Assembly (NCBI GenBank): GCA_900772425.1
Contig: CAAHEK010000285.1
Location: 1 to 7,392, forward strand
Length of the DNA: 7,392 nt
Reading direction: 5' to 3'
From: an uncultured Lachnospira sp.
GTDB lineage: Bacteria; Bacillota; Clostridia; Lachnospirales; Lachnospiraceae
This document shows positions 1 through 5,828 of this stretch, one piece after another (within the stretch, counting starts at the first letter, position 1; each line of letters begins with the position of its first letter). The translations under genes were made by a program, and so were the position numbers. The notes under the pieces are model-generated. The model was not told the DNA's origin, made no database searches, and worked only from the letters and a program-made list of their open reading frames with translations.

Positions 1-53
1 AAGAAGAGGTTCTTGATAATCCTGTGGCAGAGAGAATGCATTATCCACAGTAA
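1..53 (+). CDS. 3' end of an unidentified gene (partial)
   Basis: The reading frame beginning at base 3 is open from the left edge to a TAA at 51-53 and gives the 16-residue tail EEVLDNPVAERMHYPQ. Its mixed charged and aromatic composition looks like a real protein C-terminus, and a strong hairpin (110-144) follows it. The frame starting at base 1 is also open, to a TAA at 55-57, but gives a less protein-like peptide; one minus-strand frame is open too. The gene would converge on glnN. Too little is present to name a family. The choice of frame is inference. Confidence 0.35.
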   Translation, partial: EEVLDNPVAERMHYPQ

Positions 54-100
54 ATAATCAGGAAGAATAGTAAATTAAAATTATGGATTTGTTATAAAAT

Positions 101-147
101 AACAAAAAAGCAAGGGGTTATGCACCATGTGCATGACCCCTTGCTTT
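101..147 (-). terminator. Intrinsic terminator of glnN, possibly bidirectional
   Basis: An almost perfect inverted repeat spans 110-144: outer arms GCAAGGGGT and ACCCCTTGC, then one weak position, then six more pairs, closing on a 3-base loop at 126-128. Read on the minus strand the stem runs straight into TTTTTTGTT (101-109), the classic Rho-independent layout, about 65 bases after the glnN stop. On the plus strand it is followed by TTTACTTATAT, a poorer U-tract, so it may also stop the gene ending at 53. No other gene is visible between 54 and 208. Confidence 0.9.
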
Positions 148-208
148 ACTTATATAGAAGATTGAATTTGTCTAAGTTTAATCCGGCTTAGGAAATTTAT
201 CAAAAGGA

Positions 209-2320
209 TTATACCTCGAATAATAAATCACCATAGCTTGGGAATGGCCAGAATTCCTTATCTACAATCATTTCAAGCTTATCAGCAGGAGTTCTTAACT
301 CATCCATAGTAGTCTTAACTTCATCTCTGAAGTATGTAGCCTGAGCAACAACATCATCAATATTAGCAGCTATAGCTGTAACATCAATAAGATCCTTGTA
401 AGCTTTCTTCATATCCTTTAAGTAACCTGAAACCTCTGCGAGTAAATCAGCCTGAACAGAAGAGTCGCAACCGGCTTCCTTAACTGAGATAACTGAATTA
501 GCAAGCTCTGTTGTATAAGCGATAACTGAAGGAATAATCTGCTTTCCAGCCATATCAATCATAGTCTTTGCTTCAATGTTGATAGCCTTTGCATATGCCT
601 CGTATTTGATTTCGGCTCTTGACTTTAATTCAGCCTCTGTAAATACGCCAAAGCTTTCAAAGAGCTTAACTGCCTTCTCTGTTGTAAGAGCAGGAATAGC
701 ATCAACCATAGATTTGATGTTTGGAAGTCCTCTCTTTTCTGCTTCTTCAACCCATGCATCTGAGTAACCGTTTCCGTTGAATACGATTCTGTGATGATCT
801 GTGAAGAGCTTCTTTATTAAATCATGTACAGCCATATCGAAGTTTTCAGCGCCATCAAGTTCATCAGCGATTTCTTTGAAGCTTTCTGCAACGATTGTAT
901 TAAGAACAACATTTGCAGGAGCGATAGAATCTGAAGAACCAACCATACGGAATTCAAATTTATTACCCGTGAATGCAAATGGTGATGTTCTGTTTCTGTC
1001 TGTAGCATCTTTGTTTAAATCTGGAAGAGCAGATGCACCTGTCTTTAACTTGCCCTTCTGAATTGAGCTTGTAGCATCACCCTTGTCAATTAACTGCATA
1101 ACAACATCTTCAAGCTGTTCGCCAAGGAACATAGAGATGATTGCAGGAGGAGCCTCGTTAGCACCAAGTCTGTGGTCGTTACCAACATCTGATGCAGCTT
1201 CTCTAAGAAGGTCAGCGTGTGTATCAACAGCCTTCATAACTGCACCGAGAACAAGTAAGAACTGGATGTTCTCATGAGGTGTCTTACCAGGATCAAGAAG
1301 GTTGATACCATCATCAGTTGTGATAGACCAGTTGTTGTGCTTACCTGAACCGTTAACACCTGCAAATGGCTTCTCATGAAGTAAGCATACAAGACCATGT
1401 CTGTAAGCAACCTTCTTCATAACTTCCATCATAAGCTGGTTGTTATCAGTTGCAATATTGCACTGTGCATATATAGGAGCTAACTCATGCTGTGCAGGAG
1501 CAACTTCGTTATGCTGTGTCTTAGCTGAAACACCAAGCTTCCATAATTCTTCATTAATATCTTTCATGAAAGCTGCAATTCTTTCACGGATAGAACCAAA
1601 GTAATGATCATCTAATTCCTGACCTTTTGGAGGCATAGCACCGAATAATGTACGGCCTGAGAAAATTAAATCCTTTCTCATAAGATACTTTTCTCTGTCT
1701 ACAATGAAGTATTCCTGTTCAGCACCAACAGATGGAGTAACTTTCTTAGATGTTGTATTTCCAAATAATTTTAATACTCTTAATGCCTGTTTATTTACTG
1801 CGTCCATAGAACGAAGAAGAGGAGTTTTCTGGTCAAGTGCTTCGCCTGTATATGAGCAGAAAGCTGTGGGTATGCAAAGTGTAGCACCCTGTGCGCCTTC
1901 ACGAACAAATGCTGGAGAAGTGCAATCCCATGCTGTATATCCTCTTGCCTCGAATGTTGCACGAAGACCACCTGAAGGGAATGATGAGGCATCTGGCTCA
2001 CCTTTAATTAACTCCTTGCCGGAAAATTCCATAAGAACCTTTCCATTTTCTTTTGGAGCTGAAATAAATGAATCATGCTTTTCAGCAGTAGTACCTGTTA
2101 AAGGCTGGAACCAATGTGTGTAATGAGTAGCTCCTTTTTCGATAGCCCAATCTTTCATAGCATTAGCGATAACATCTGCATCTGCTAAAGATAGCTCCTG
2201 TACACCTTCCATTGCTAATTTAAGGTTTTTGTAAACATTCTTAGGTAAACGCTCTTTCATAACTGTGTCATTAAAAACGTTTTCGCCGAAGATGTCAGCT
2301 ACATTGAATTTTTCGCTCAT
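209..2320 (-). CDS. glnN: Glutamine synthetase type III (GlnN)
   Basis: Makes glutamine from glutamate, ammonia and ATP in the cytoplasm, the main entry of ammonia into organic nitrogen. At 703 residues it has the usual length of type III enzymes, far above the roughly 440-470 of types I and II. Visible motifs are the N-terminal type III signature [16 protein letters not shown] (118-132), the metal-binding block VGAEQEYF (198-205), [12 protein letters not shown] (271-282), the ATP and glutamate loop [14 protein letters not shown] (319-332) and [16 protein letters not shown] (443-458). The C-terminal 200 residues are helical, as is normal for GSIII. The ATG at 2320 is preceded by a purine-rich AAAGGAAGGA 10 bases away. 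It is apparently transcribed alone: a terminator follows at 101-147, and the leader holds a terminator-like hairpin that may give nitrogen control. The domain order is complete and no frameshift is seen. The identification is secure. Confidence 0.98.
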   Translation of the reverse strand: MSEKFNVADIFGENVFNDTVMKERLPKNVYKNLKLAMEGVQELSLADADVIANAMKDWAIEKGATHYTHWFQPLTGTTAEKHDSFISAPKENGKVLMEFSGKELIKGEPDASSFPSGGLRATFEARGYTAWDCTSPAFVREGAQGATLCIPTAFCSYTGEALDQKTPLLRSMDAVNKQALRVLKLFGNTTSKKVTPSVGAEQEYFIVDREKYLMRKDLIFSGRTLFGAMPPKGQELDDHYFGSIRERIAAFMKDINEELWKLGVSAKTQHNEVAPAQHELAPIYAQCNIATDNNQLMMEVMKKVAYRHGLVCLLHEKPFAGVNGSGKHNNWSITTDDGINLLDPGKTPHENIQFLLVLGAVMKAVDTHADLLREAASDVGNDHRLGANEAPPAIISMFLGEQLEDVVMQLIDKGDATSSIQKGKLKTGASALPDLNKDATDRNRTSPFAFTGNKFEFRMVGSSDSIAPANVVLNTIVAESFKEIADELDGAENFDMAVHDLIKKLFTDHHRIVFNGNGYSDAWVEEAEKRGLPNIKSMVDAIPALTTEKAVKLFESFGVFTEAELKSRAEIKYEAYAKAINIEAKTMIDMAGKQIIPSVIAYTTELANSVISVKEAGCDSSVQADLLAEVSGYLKDMKKAYKDLIDVTAIAANIDDVVAQATYFRDEVKTTMDELRTPADKLEMIVDKEFWPFPSYGDLLFEV

Positions 2321-2370
2321 AACTCTCTCATCCTTCCTTTTTATTATGTAAATATAGTGGCAGTAAACTT

Positions 2371-2417
2371 AAAAAAGGCGACCGCATATATAACTTGTAT
2401 ATAATTGGAACGCCTTT
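2371..2417 (-). terminator. Terminator-like hairpin in the glnN leader: sortase terminator or attenuator
   Basis: On the minus strand AAAGGCG (2417-2411) pairs with CGCCTTT (2380-2374), and the stem ends in a run of six T (2376-2371). The 30-base loop can fold further, with TATATA on each side of CAAGT. It lies 120 bases after the sortase stop and 51 bases before the glnN ATG. It can therefore end the aldolase-sortase transcript, act as an attenuator inside a long glnN leader, or both. The hairpin is seen directly; its role is inference. Confidence 0.65.
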
Positions 2418-2457
2418 GTTCTGCCTATTAAATTGCGACATCAATCTGTCTTTAAAT

Positions 2458-2486
2458 AAAATAACTCAAATGCGATAATATTGCAA
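2458..2486 (-). promoter_or_regulatory. Candidate glnN promoter
   Basis: On the minus strand a -35-like TTGCAA (2486-2481) and a -10-like TATTTT (2463-2458) are separated by exactly 17 bases. Each matches the vegetative consensus at four of six positions. A transcript from here would start near 2450, carry the small hairpin GACA-GATTGA-TGTC (2450-2437) at its 5' end, and then run through the terminator-like stem at 2371-2417 before glnN. A second possible -10, TATATT (2357-2352), lies closer to the gene but has no good -35. Confidence 0.35.
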
Positions 2487-2536
2487 GGTCTTTTTTGTAT
2501 TTTATTTAAAAATTTAAGCAAAACATTAAAGAAGCG

Positions 2537-3487
2537 TTAATTAAGCGTTGCTTCTCCGGTGTATACACCATGTACGATTAAACGCATAGAACCATTAGAA
2601 GAGCAGGTTGATAAGGTTACAACCTGTGTTGCGTTAGATACGTCAACACCTGTGTCGTAAATGGATTTGTCCTTCATCTGCTGTGCATATTCTCTCATCT
2701 GTGACAGATTACCAAAGTTAAAGGTGTATGTATCACAGATTGGTTCGCAGTTATATACACTAAAGATTTTGTATTCTTTAATTGTATTGCCTGTATAAAT
2801 GTAAAAGACGTTGTTATTACCGCTATTCCAATATGAATAAGTTTTGAAGTACGAGAGTCGTCCAAACATACTTCCGTTATTCATATTGTGTCCGTAAATT
2901 ATTACGTTGCTGGCCTTAAGACCATCTTTAATTCGGTAGTCTTCAAAAAGACAACCGCTTGAATTATATGTTTTGTCAAATGTATGTGTAAGATAAAAAT
3001 CATTATCAGTTGACTGAACCATTGGAAGCCTTAAATCAAGTGCAGGAATATATAAATATCCAATACCTTCCTCATTGATAGATAAGAGGGCATTATGGTC
3101 ATATTTGAAAGGAATCTGTACTTCATGGGAAAGTGCGCCATCACCACCGCCAATAGTTATTGTGGCAGGAGTGCTGTCATCGACAACCTCATGTTCAATG
3201 TTTGTGTAAATGTCATTTCCCTTTTTATATTCAAGCATAATACTGATAAGGTTATATGCAGCAAACACAAATACCGCTAATGCAACGACAAGAACTATCT
3301 TTCTGATTATGTTATTGACTTTACGCTTCTTTTCCTTAGCATCAAAAACTGCATCTGCATCAGTTTCTTCCGGTTCATCATCTGAAACGTCGAAAACATC
3401 ATCAGTATCGTCATATTCATCTATAAGTGTGTCATTAAGAATATCATCTGTTTCATCTGTAGTATGGTTAGTCTTATTGTTACTCAT
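2537..3487 (-). CDS. srtB: Class B sortase
   Basis: A membrane-anchored cysteine transpeptidase that cleaves a sorting signal in a secreted protein and links it to the cell wall. Layout of the 316 residues: a very acidic Asp/Glu/Thr-rich cytoplasmic tail (11-49), a basic patch KEKKRKVNNIIRK (51-63), one transmembrane helix (64-85), a linker, and the sortase fold (about 140-316). The catalytic residues are all visible: His200 in IIYGHNM, Cys295 in TLSTCS and Arg302 in SMRLIVHG. The helix inserted before the TLSTC strand (about 259-280) is typical of class B. The ATG at 3487 lies 18 bases past the aldolase stop, with GGAG (3500-3503) 12 bases upstream, so it is probably cotranscribed with the aldolase. 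No protein with an NPxTx or LPxTG signal is encoded in the window, so its substrate is elsewhere. The long acidic tail is unusual. The symbol is assigned by class only. Confidence 0.93.
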   Translation of the reverse strand: MSNNKTNHTTDETDDILNDTLIDEYDDTDDVFDVSDDEPEETDADAVFDAKEKKRKVNNIIRKIVLVVALAVFVFAAYNLISIMLEYKKGNDIYTNIEHEVVDDSTPATITIGGGDGALSHEVQIPFKYDHNALLSINEEGIGYLYIPALDLRLPMVQSTDNDFYLTHTFDKTYNSSGCLFEDYRIKDGLKASNVIIYGHNMNNGSMFGRLSYFKTYSYWNSGNNNVFYIYTGNTIKEYKIFSVYNCEPICDTYTFNFGNLSQMREYAQQMKDKSIYDTGVDVSNATQVVTLSTCSSNGSMRLIVHGVYTGEATLN

Positions 3488-3505
3488 AATAAGTTATATC
3501 TCCAA

Positions 3506-4369
3506 TCATGCCTTGCCTTCTGAACCAAACAGCTTAATTTTTTCACGAACTGTTTCTTTGATAGCTTCGCAGCCAGGTGCGAGAAGCTTTCTAGGGTCAA
3601 ATCCTTTGCCCTGAAGGTCTTTGCCTTCTTCAATATATTTTCTTGTTGCTTCTGCAAATGCAAGCTGGCATTCTGTGTTAACATTAATTTTTGCAACACC
3701 AAGAGAGATAGCCTTTTTAATCATGTCAGAAGGAATACCTGTTCCACCGTGAAGAACTAATGGCATATCACCAGTCTTTTCTTTAATTGCAGCAAGTGTA
3801 TCAAAGCTAAGACCAGGCCAGTTAGCTGGGTATTTGCCGTGGATATTACCGATACCGGCAGCAAGCATTGTAACACCTAAATCTGCAATAGCCTTGCATT
3901 CATCAGGATCAGCACACTCGCCCATTCCGATAACTCCGTCTTCTTCACCACCGATTGAACCAACTTCTGCTTCAAGAGATAATCCCTTTTCTTTGCAGAT
4001 TTTGACAAGCTCTGTAGTCTTTTCAACGTTCTCGTCGATAGGATAGTGAGAACCATCAAACATGATAGAAGAAAATCCTGCTTCAATGCACTTATAACAG
4101 CCTTCATAAGTACCATGGTCAAGGTGAAGAGCAACAGGAACTGTAATTCCAAGAGAATCAATCATAGCCTTTACCATGTCTGCAACAGTCTTAAATCCGG
4201 TCATGTATTTACCGGCACCTTCTGAAACACCAAGTATAACAGGTGAATTCATCTCCTGTGCTGTAAGGAGAATAGATTTAGTCCATTCAAGGTTATTGAT
4301 ATTGAACTGTCCTACAGCATATTTGCCATCGCGGGCTTTTTCTAACATATCTTTTGCTGAAACTAACAT
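3506..4369 (-). CDS. fba: Class II fructose-1,6-bisphosphate aldolase
   Basis: A zinc-dependent aldolase that splits fructose-1,6-bisphosphate into dihydroxyacetone phosphate and glyceraldehyde-3-phosphate, and runs backwards in gluconeogenesis; cytoplasmic. Its 287 residues match the Bacillus FbaA size. Visible: catalytic Asp84 and zinc ligand His85 in LHLDHG, FDGS (104-107), Glu135 in EAEVG, zinc ligands His177 (NIHGKY) and His207 (LHGGTG), and the phosphate-binding NVNT (229-232). The start is fixed by an ideal AGGAGG (4383-4378) 8 bases from the ATG. Tagatose-bisphosphate aldolase (GatY/KbaY) is the main alternative within the same family. The overall similarity to the Bacillus-type FbaA, the SIGGEEDG loop (138-145) and the lack of sugar-utilisation neighbours favour the glycolytic enzyme. 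It is first in a probable unit with the sortase. A strong ribosome binding site and TATAAT boxes upstream fit high expression. Confidence 0.95.
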   Translation of the reverse strand: MLVSAKDMLEKARDGKYAVGQFNINNLEWTKSILLTAQEMNSPVILGVSEGAGKYMTGFKTVADMVKAMIDSLGITVPVALHLDHGTYEGCYKCIEAGFSSIMFDGSHYPIDENVEKTTELVKICKEKGLSLEAEVGSIGGEEDGVIGMGECADPDECKAIADLGVTMLAAGIGNIHGKYPANWPGLSFDTLAAIKEKTGDMPLVLHGGTGIPSDMIKKAISLGVAKINVNTECQLAFAEATRKYIEEGKDLQGKGFDPRKLLAPGCEAIKETVREKIKLFGSEGKA

Positions 4370-4406
4370 ATTTCGTACCTCCTGTTAAGTTGTTAAACTA
4401 TTTTTA

Positions 4407-4419
4407 ATTATACATTATA
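4407..4419 (-). promoter_or_regulatory. Candidate -10 region of the aldolase-sortase unit
   Basis: On the minus strand two perfect TATAAT hexamers stand one base apart (4419-4414 and 4412-4407), 38-50 bases upstream of the aldolase ATG. The region further upstream is AT-rich with long T-runs, but no convincing -35 lies at 16-18 bases. The -10 sequence is seen directly; promoter function is inferred. Confidence 0.5.
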
Positions 4420-4455
4420 AATATAAAAAAATAAAGGAAGAAGTAGCAATATTTA

Positions 4456-4469
4456 AGTTAATTTTAACT
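4456..4469. promoter_or_regulatory. Palindrome between divergent promoters, possible operator
   Basis: AGTTAA-TT-TTAACT is a perfect 6-bp inverted repeat with a 2-base centre. It sits 23 bases upstream of the plus-strand -10 box (4492-4497), overlapping where the -35 would be, and 37 bases behind the minus-strand -10 boxes. That position would suit a repressor or activator of either gene. AT-rich palindromes also arise by chance, so the role is unproven. Confidence 0.3.
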
Positions 4470-4491
4470 GTTTTTTATGTTGTGCATAGTG

Positions 4492-4497
4492 TATAAT
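4492..4497 (+). promoter_or_regulatory. Candidate -10 box for the 106-aa membrane protein gene
   Basis: A perfect TATAAT lies 77 bases before the ATG at 4575. No good -35 is seen at 17 bases (TGTTTT), although a TG directly precedes the hexamer. Transcription from here would start near 4504 and give a leader of about 70 bases that is almost wholly taken up by the stem-loop at 4515-4556. Confidence 0.5.
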
Positions 4498-4514
4498 CAT
4501 TGTGTAAACAGGCT

Positions 4515-4556
4515 AATGATAAATGCGCAATGCGAATAATGAATAAATTTATCATT
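4515..4556 (+). promoter_or_regulatory. Stem-loop in the leader of the 106-aa gene
   Basis: AATGATAAAT (4515-4524) and ATTTATCATT (4547-4556) are perfect 10-base reverse complements separated by 22 bases. The loop itself holds a small CGC-AAT-GCG hairpin (4526-4534). The stem ends 5 bases before the ribosome binding site AAGGAG (4562-4567) and is followed by TTTTATT, so it could affect translation, RNA stability or premature termination. The repeat is certain; the role is inferred. Confidence 0.4.
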
Positions 4557-4574
4557 TTATTAAGGAGAAATTTT

Positions 4575-4895
4575 ATGAACTACATGACAGGAATAATCAG
4601 TACATTAAGAAATGCTGCCTGTGAAGTGAATTTCTATGACGAGGAATCTTACAGAGGAGATTCATTCCTTCCGTTTATTTCTTTTATGGGAATACTTGCA
4701 GGACTTGTTCTTATTATAGTAGGCTTTGCCAATTACAGCAGGGCAAAGAACCAGTGGAGTCTTTTTTACGATACAAGGGACAGAGTGGATGAGACCGCTG
4801 AGAAGACCAAGAGAGACCTTAAAAAGGGTAAAAATCTTATGATAGCCGGTGTTGTATGCATGGTAGGATGCTTTATCTGGCTTTCACTTATGTAA
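4575..4895 (+). CDS. Small two-helix membrane protein of unknown function
   Basis: A 106-residue protein that I do not recognise. It has a short N-terminal region with an acidic stretch (YDEESYRGD, 21-29), a first hydrophobic helix (about 31-52, rich in Phe, Gly, Leu and Ile), a charged loop with many Lys, Arg, Asp and Glu (54-86), and a second helix (about 87-105, with two Cys) ending right at the C-terminus. The basic central loop suggests it is cytoplasmic, with both ends outside. The ATG at 4575 was chosen because AAGGAG lies 7 bases before it; the open frame continues to an ATG at 4500, but that part has no ribosome binding site and falls within the leader and promoter. It is transcribed away from the aldolase, alone on the plus strand. 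Codon use and the good ribosome binding site support a real gene. No function can be given from sequence. Confidence 0.8.
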   Translation: MNYMTGIISTLRNAACEVNFYDEESYRGDSFLPFISFMGILAGLVLIIVGFANYSRAKNQWSLFYDTRDRVDETAEKTKRDLKKGKNLMIAGVVCMVGCFIWLSLM

Positions 4896-4920
4896 TTCAC
4901 ATTCAGGAATATATGTGAAT
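4895..4920 (+). other. Inverted repeat at the 3' end of the 106-aa gene
   Basis: ATTCACAT (4895-4902) and ATGTGAAT (4913-4920) form an 8-bp stem with a 10-base loop that begins on the last base of the stop codon. No T-run follows, so it is not a standard terminator. It may protect the 3' end of the mRNA, or be chance in AT-rich DNA. Confidence 0.3.
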
Positions 4921-4940
4921 AGGACAATCAAATATTTTGT

Positions 4941-4975
4941 AAATTAAAACACCACCTGTTGGTAGACAGGTGGTG
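4941..4975 (-). terminator. Hairpin terminator downstream of the cyclophilin gene
   Basis: CACCACCTGT (4950-4959) and ACAGGTGGTG (4966-4975) form a perfect 10-bp, GC-rich stem with a 6-base loop. Read on the minus strand it is followed by TTTTAATTT (4949-4941), a usable U-tract. On the plus strand a purine run follows instead, so the signal is directional. It lies about 190 bases after the cyclophilin stop, which leaves room for a long 3' UTR or a separate small RNA. Confidence 0.7.
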
Positions 4976-4993
4976 AGAAGAGGGAGGAGAGCT
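4941..4993 (-). ncRNA. Candidate small RNA with a CU-rich anti-Shine-Dalgarno tract
   Basis: On the minus strand a promoter-like TTTTCA (5027-5022), 17 bases, TAGAAT (5004-4999) is followed by a 17-base pure pyrimidine tract containing CTCTCCTCCC (4991-4982), and then directly by the strong hairpin terminator. A CU-rich single strand next to a terminator hairpin is the layout of Gram-positive small RNAs that pair with ribosome binding sites. The product could equally be the processed end of a long cyclophilin 3' UTR. The sequence parts are seen directly; the RNA itself is inference. Confidence 0.22.
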
Positions 4994-5164
4994 GTTTTAT
5001 TCTAACTAACAACTCGATTTATGAAAAAACAAAAATTGTCAATAAGCATTCCTTACTATGTCTATTAGTATACATTTGAAAAGTGAAGAAACAATGTTTA
5101 TACTGTGAATACTTATTGAAGGAATTATTAACAAAATATGAACAAACTCCTCCGCTATATAATT

Positions 5165-5689
5165 TTAAAGAGTTTCAGGTTCAGGATAATCAACACCAAA
5201 TGTTTCAACAGTTACTGTTTTCATAACCTGAGGCTGTCTTGGCCTGTCGCTCCAGTCAGTAGCAACTGTAGCAATGCTGTCAAGTACATCAGTACCTTCG
5301 ATAAGCTTACCGAATGCTGCATACTGTCCGTCAAGATGAGGAGCATTTTCATGCATAATGAAGAACTGTGAACCGGCAGAATCAGGGTGCTGTGCACGAG
5401 CCATAGAAAGAACTCCTTTAGTATGCTTTAAATCATTTTTAAATCCATTGATGTTAAACTCACCTTTAATAGAATATCCAGGACCACCCATTCCAGAGCC
5501 TTCAGGATCTCCACCCTGTATCATGAAGCCTTCTATAATTCTGTGGAAGATAAGACCATCATAGAAGCCTTTCTTTACAAGACTTATAAAGTTATTAACA
5601 GTATTTGGTGCAATTTCAGGATAAAGCTCAGCTTTCATAACATCGCCGTTTTCCATAGTAAATGTGATTACAGGATTTTTCTGTGCCAT
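5165..5689 (-). CDS. ppiB: Cyclophilin-type peptidyl-prolyl cis-trans isomerase
   Basis: Speeds cis-trans isomerisation of Xaa-Pro bonds during protein folding. The 174 residues form a single cyclophilin domain with no signal peptide or membrane segment, so it is cytoplasmic. Active-site residues are visible: Arg50, Phe55 and Gln58 in FHRIIEGFMIQGGDP (48-62), Gln108 and Phe109 in SAGSQFFI (104-111), and LDGQYAAFGKL (119-129). The position of the human Trp121 is His118 (APHLDG), as in many bacterial cyclophilins, which usually goes with weak cyclosporin binding. The C-terminus ends in an acidic, proline-rich tail (DYPEPETL). The ATG at 5689 has AAGGAA 7 bases upstream. It is a single gene transcribed away from the acetyltransferase, with a probable terminator at 4941-4975. 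Confidence 0.95.
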   Translation of the reverse strand: MAQKNPVITFTMENGDVMKAELYPEIAPNTVNNFISLVKKGFYDGLIFHRIIEGFMIQGGDPEGSGMGGPGYSIKGEFNINGFKNDLKHTKGVLSMARAQHPDSAGSQFFIMHENAPHLDGQYAAFGKLIEGTDVLDSIATVATDWSDRPRQPQVMKTVTVETFGVDYPEPETL

Positions 5690-5732
5690 AATAAAATTCC
5701 TTTCGTTATTAAATATTGATATTAACAGACGG

Positions 5733-5738
5733 ATTATA
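5733..5738 (-). promoter_or_regulatory. Candidate -10 box of the cyclophilin gene
   Basis: On the minus strand a perfect TATAAT lies 44 bases upstream of the ATG, giving a leader of about 37 bases. The -35 position (TTTCAG at 17 bases) is weak. It shares the 139-base divergent spacer with the acetyltransferase promoter. Confidence 0.45.
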
Positions 5739-5772
5739 TCTTTATATCTATCCGGCTGAAATTAAGATTACA

Positions 5773-5778
5773 TATAAT
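5773..5778 (+). promoter_or_regulatory. Candidate -10 box of the acetyltransferase gene
   Basis: A perfect TATAAT, with a second near match TATAAC at 5781-5786, about 50 bases before the ATG at 5829. No good -35 is seen. The two opposed -10 boxes of the spacer (5733-5738 minus, 5773-5778 plus) are only 34 bases apart, so the two polymerases would compete for the same DNA. Confidence 0.4.
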
Positions 5779-5828
5779 TGTATAACCTTTATAGAAAAGA
5801 ATAGCAGAAGAGAGGGCATTTTTCAATC

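Noticed and set aside
1..60. Minus-strand open frame at the left edge
   Set aside because: It would need a GTG start without a ribosome binding site, and it lies just downstream of the glnN terminator. The plus-strand tail is more protein-like.
1704..2123. 139-codon plus-strand frame inside glnN, and similar long antisense frames inside the aldolase and sortase genes
   Set aside because: They are shadows of strongly conserved genes on the other strand and lack ribosome binding sites and protein-like motifs.
2371..2450. ANTAR (EutV/NasR-type) tandem hairpin antiterminator upstream of glnN
   Set aside because: Such elements have two hexaloop hairpins with A at loop position 1 and G at position 4. 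The first loop here is GATTGA and the second folds best with a 5-base CAAGT loop, so neither fits.
4500..4574. 25-residue N-terminal extension of the 106-aa protein
   Set aside because: No ribosome binding site precedes the ATG at 4500. The ATG lies only a few bases after the likely -10 box, and the stretch forms the leader hairpin.
5021..5068. 15-codon plus-strand frame after the purine run GGGAGGAGAG
   Set aside because: The distance from the purine run to the ATG is over 30 bases, and the peptide (MKKQKLSISIPYYVY) has no support.
180..5758. Shared octamer ATCCGGCT in two spacers (181-188 and 5749-5756)
   Set aside because: Only two copies with different flanks, one just downstream of glnN and one in a promoter spacer. 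Chance is the simplest reading.
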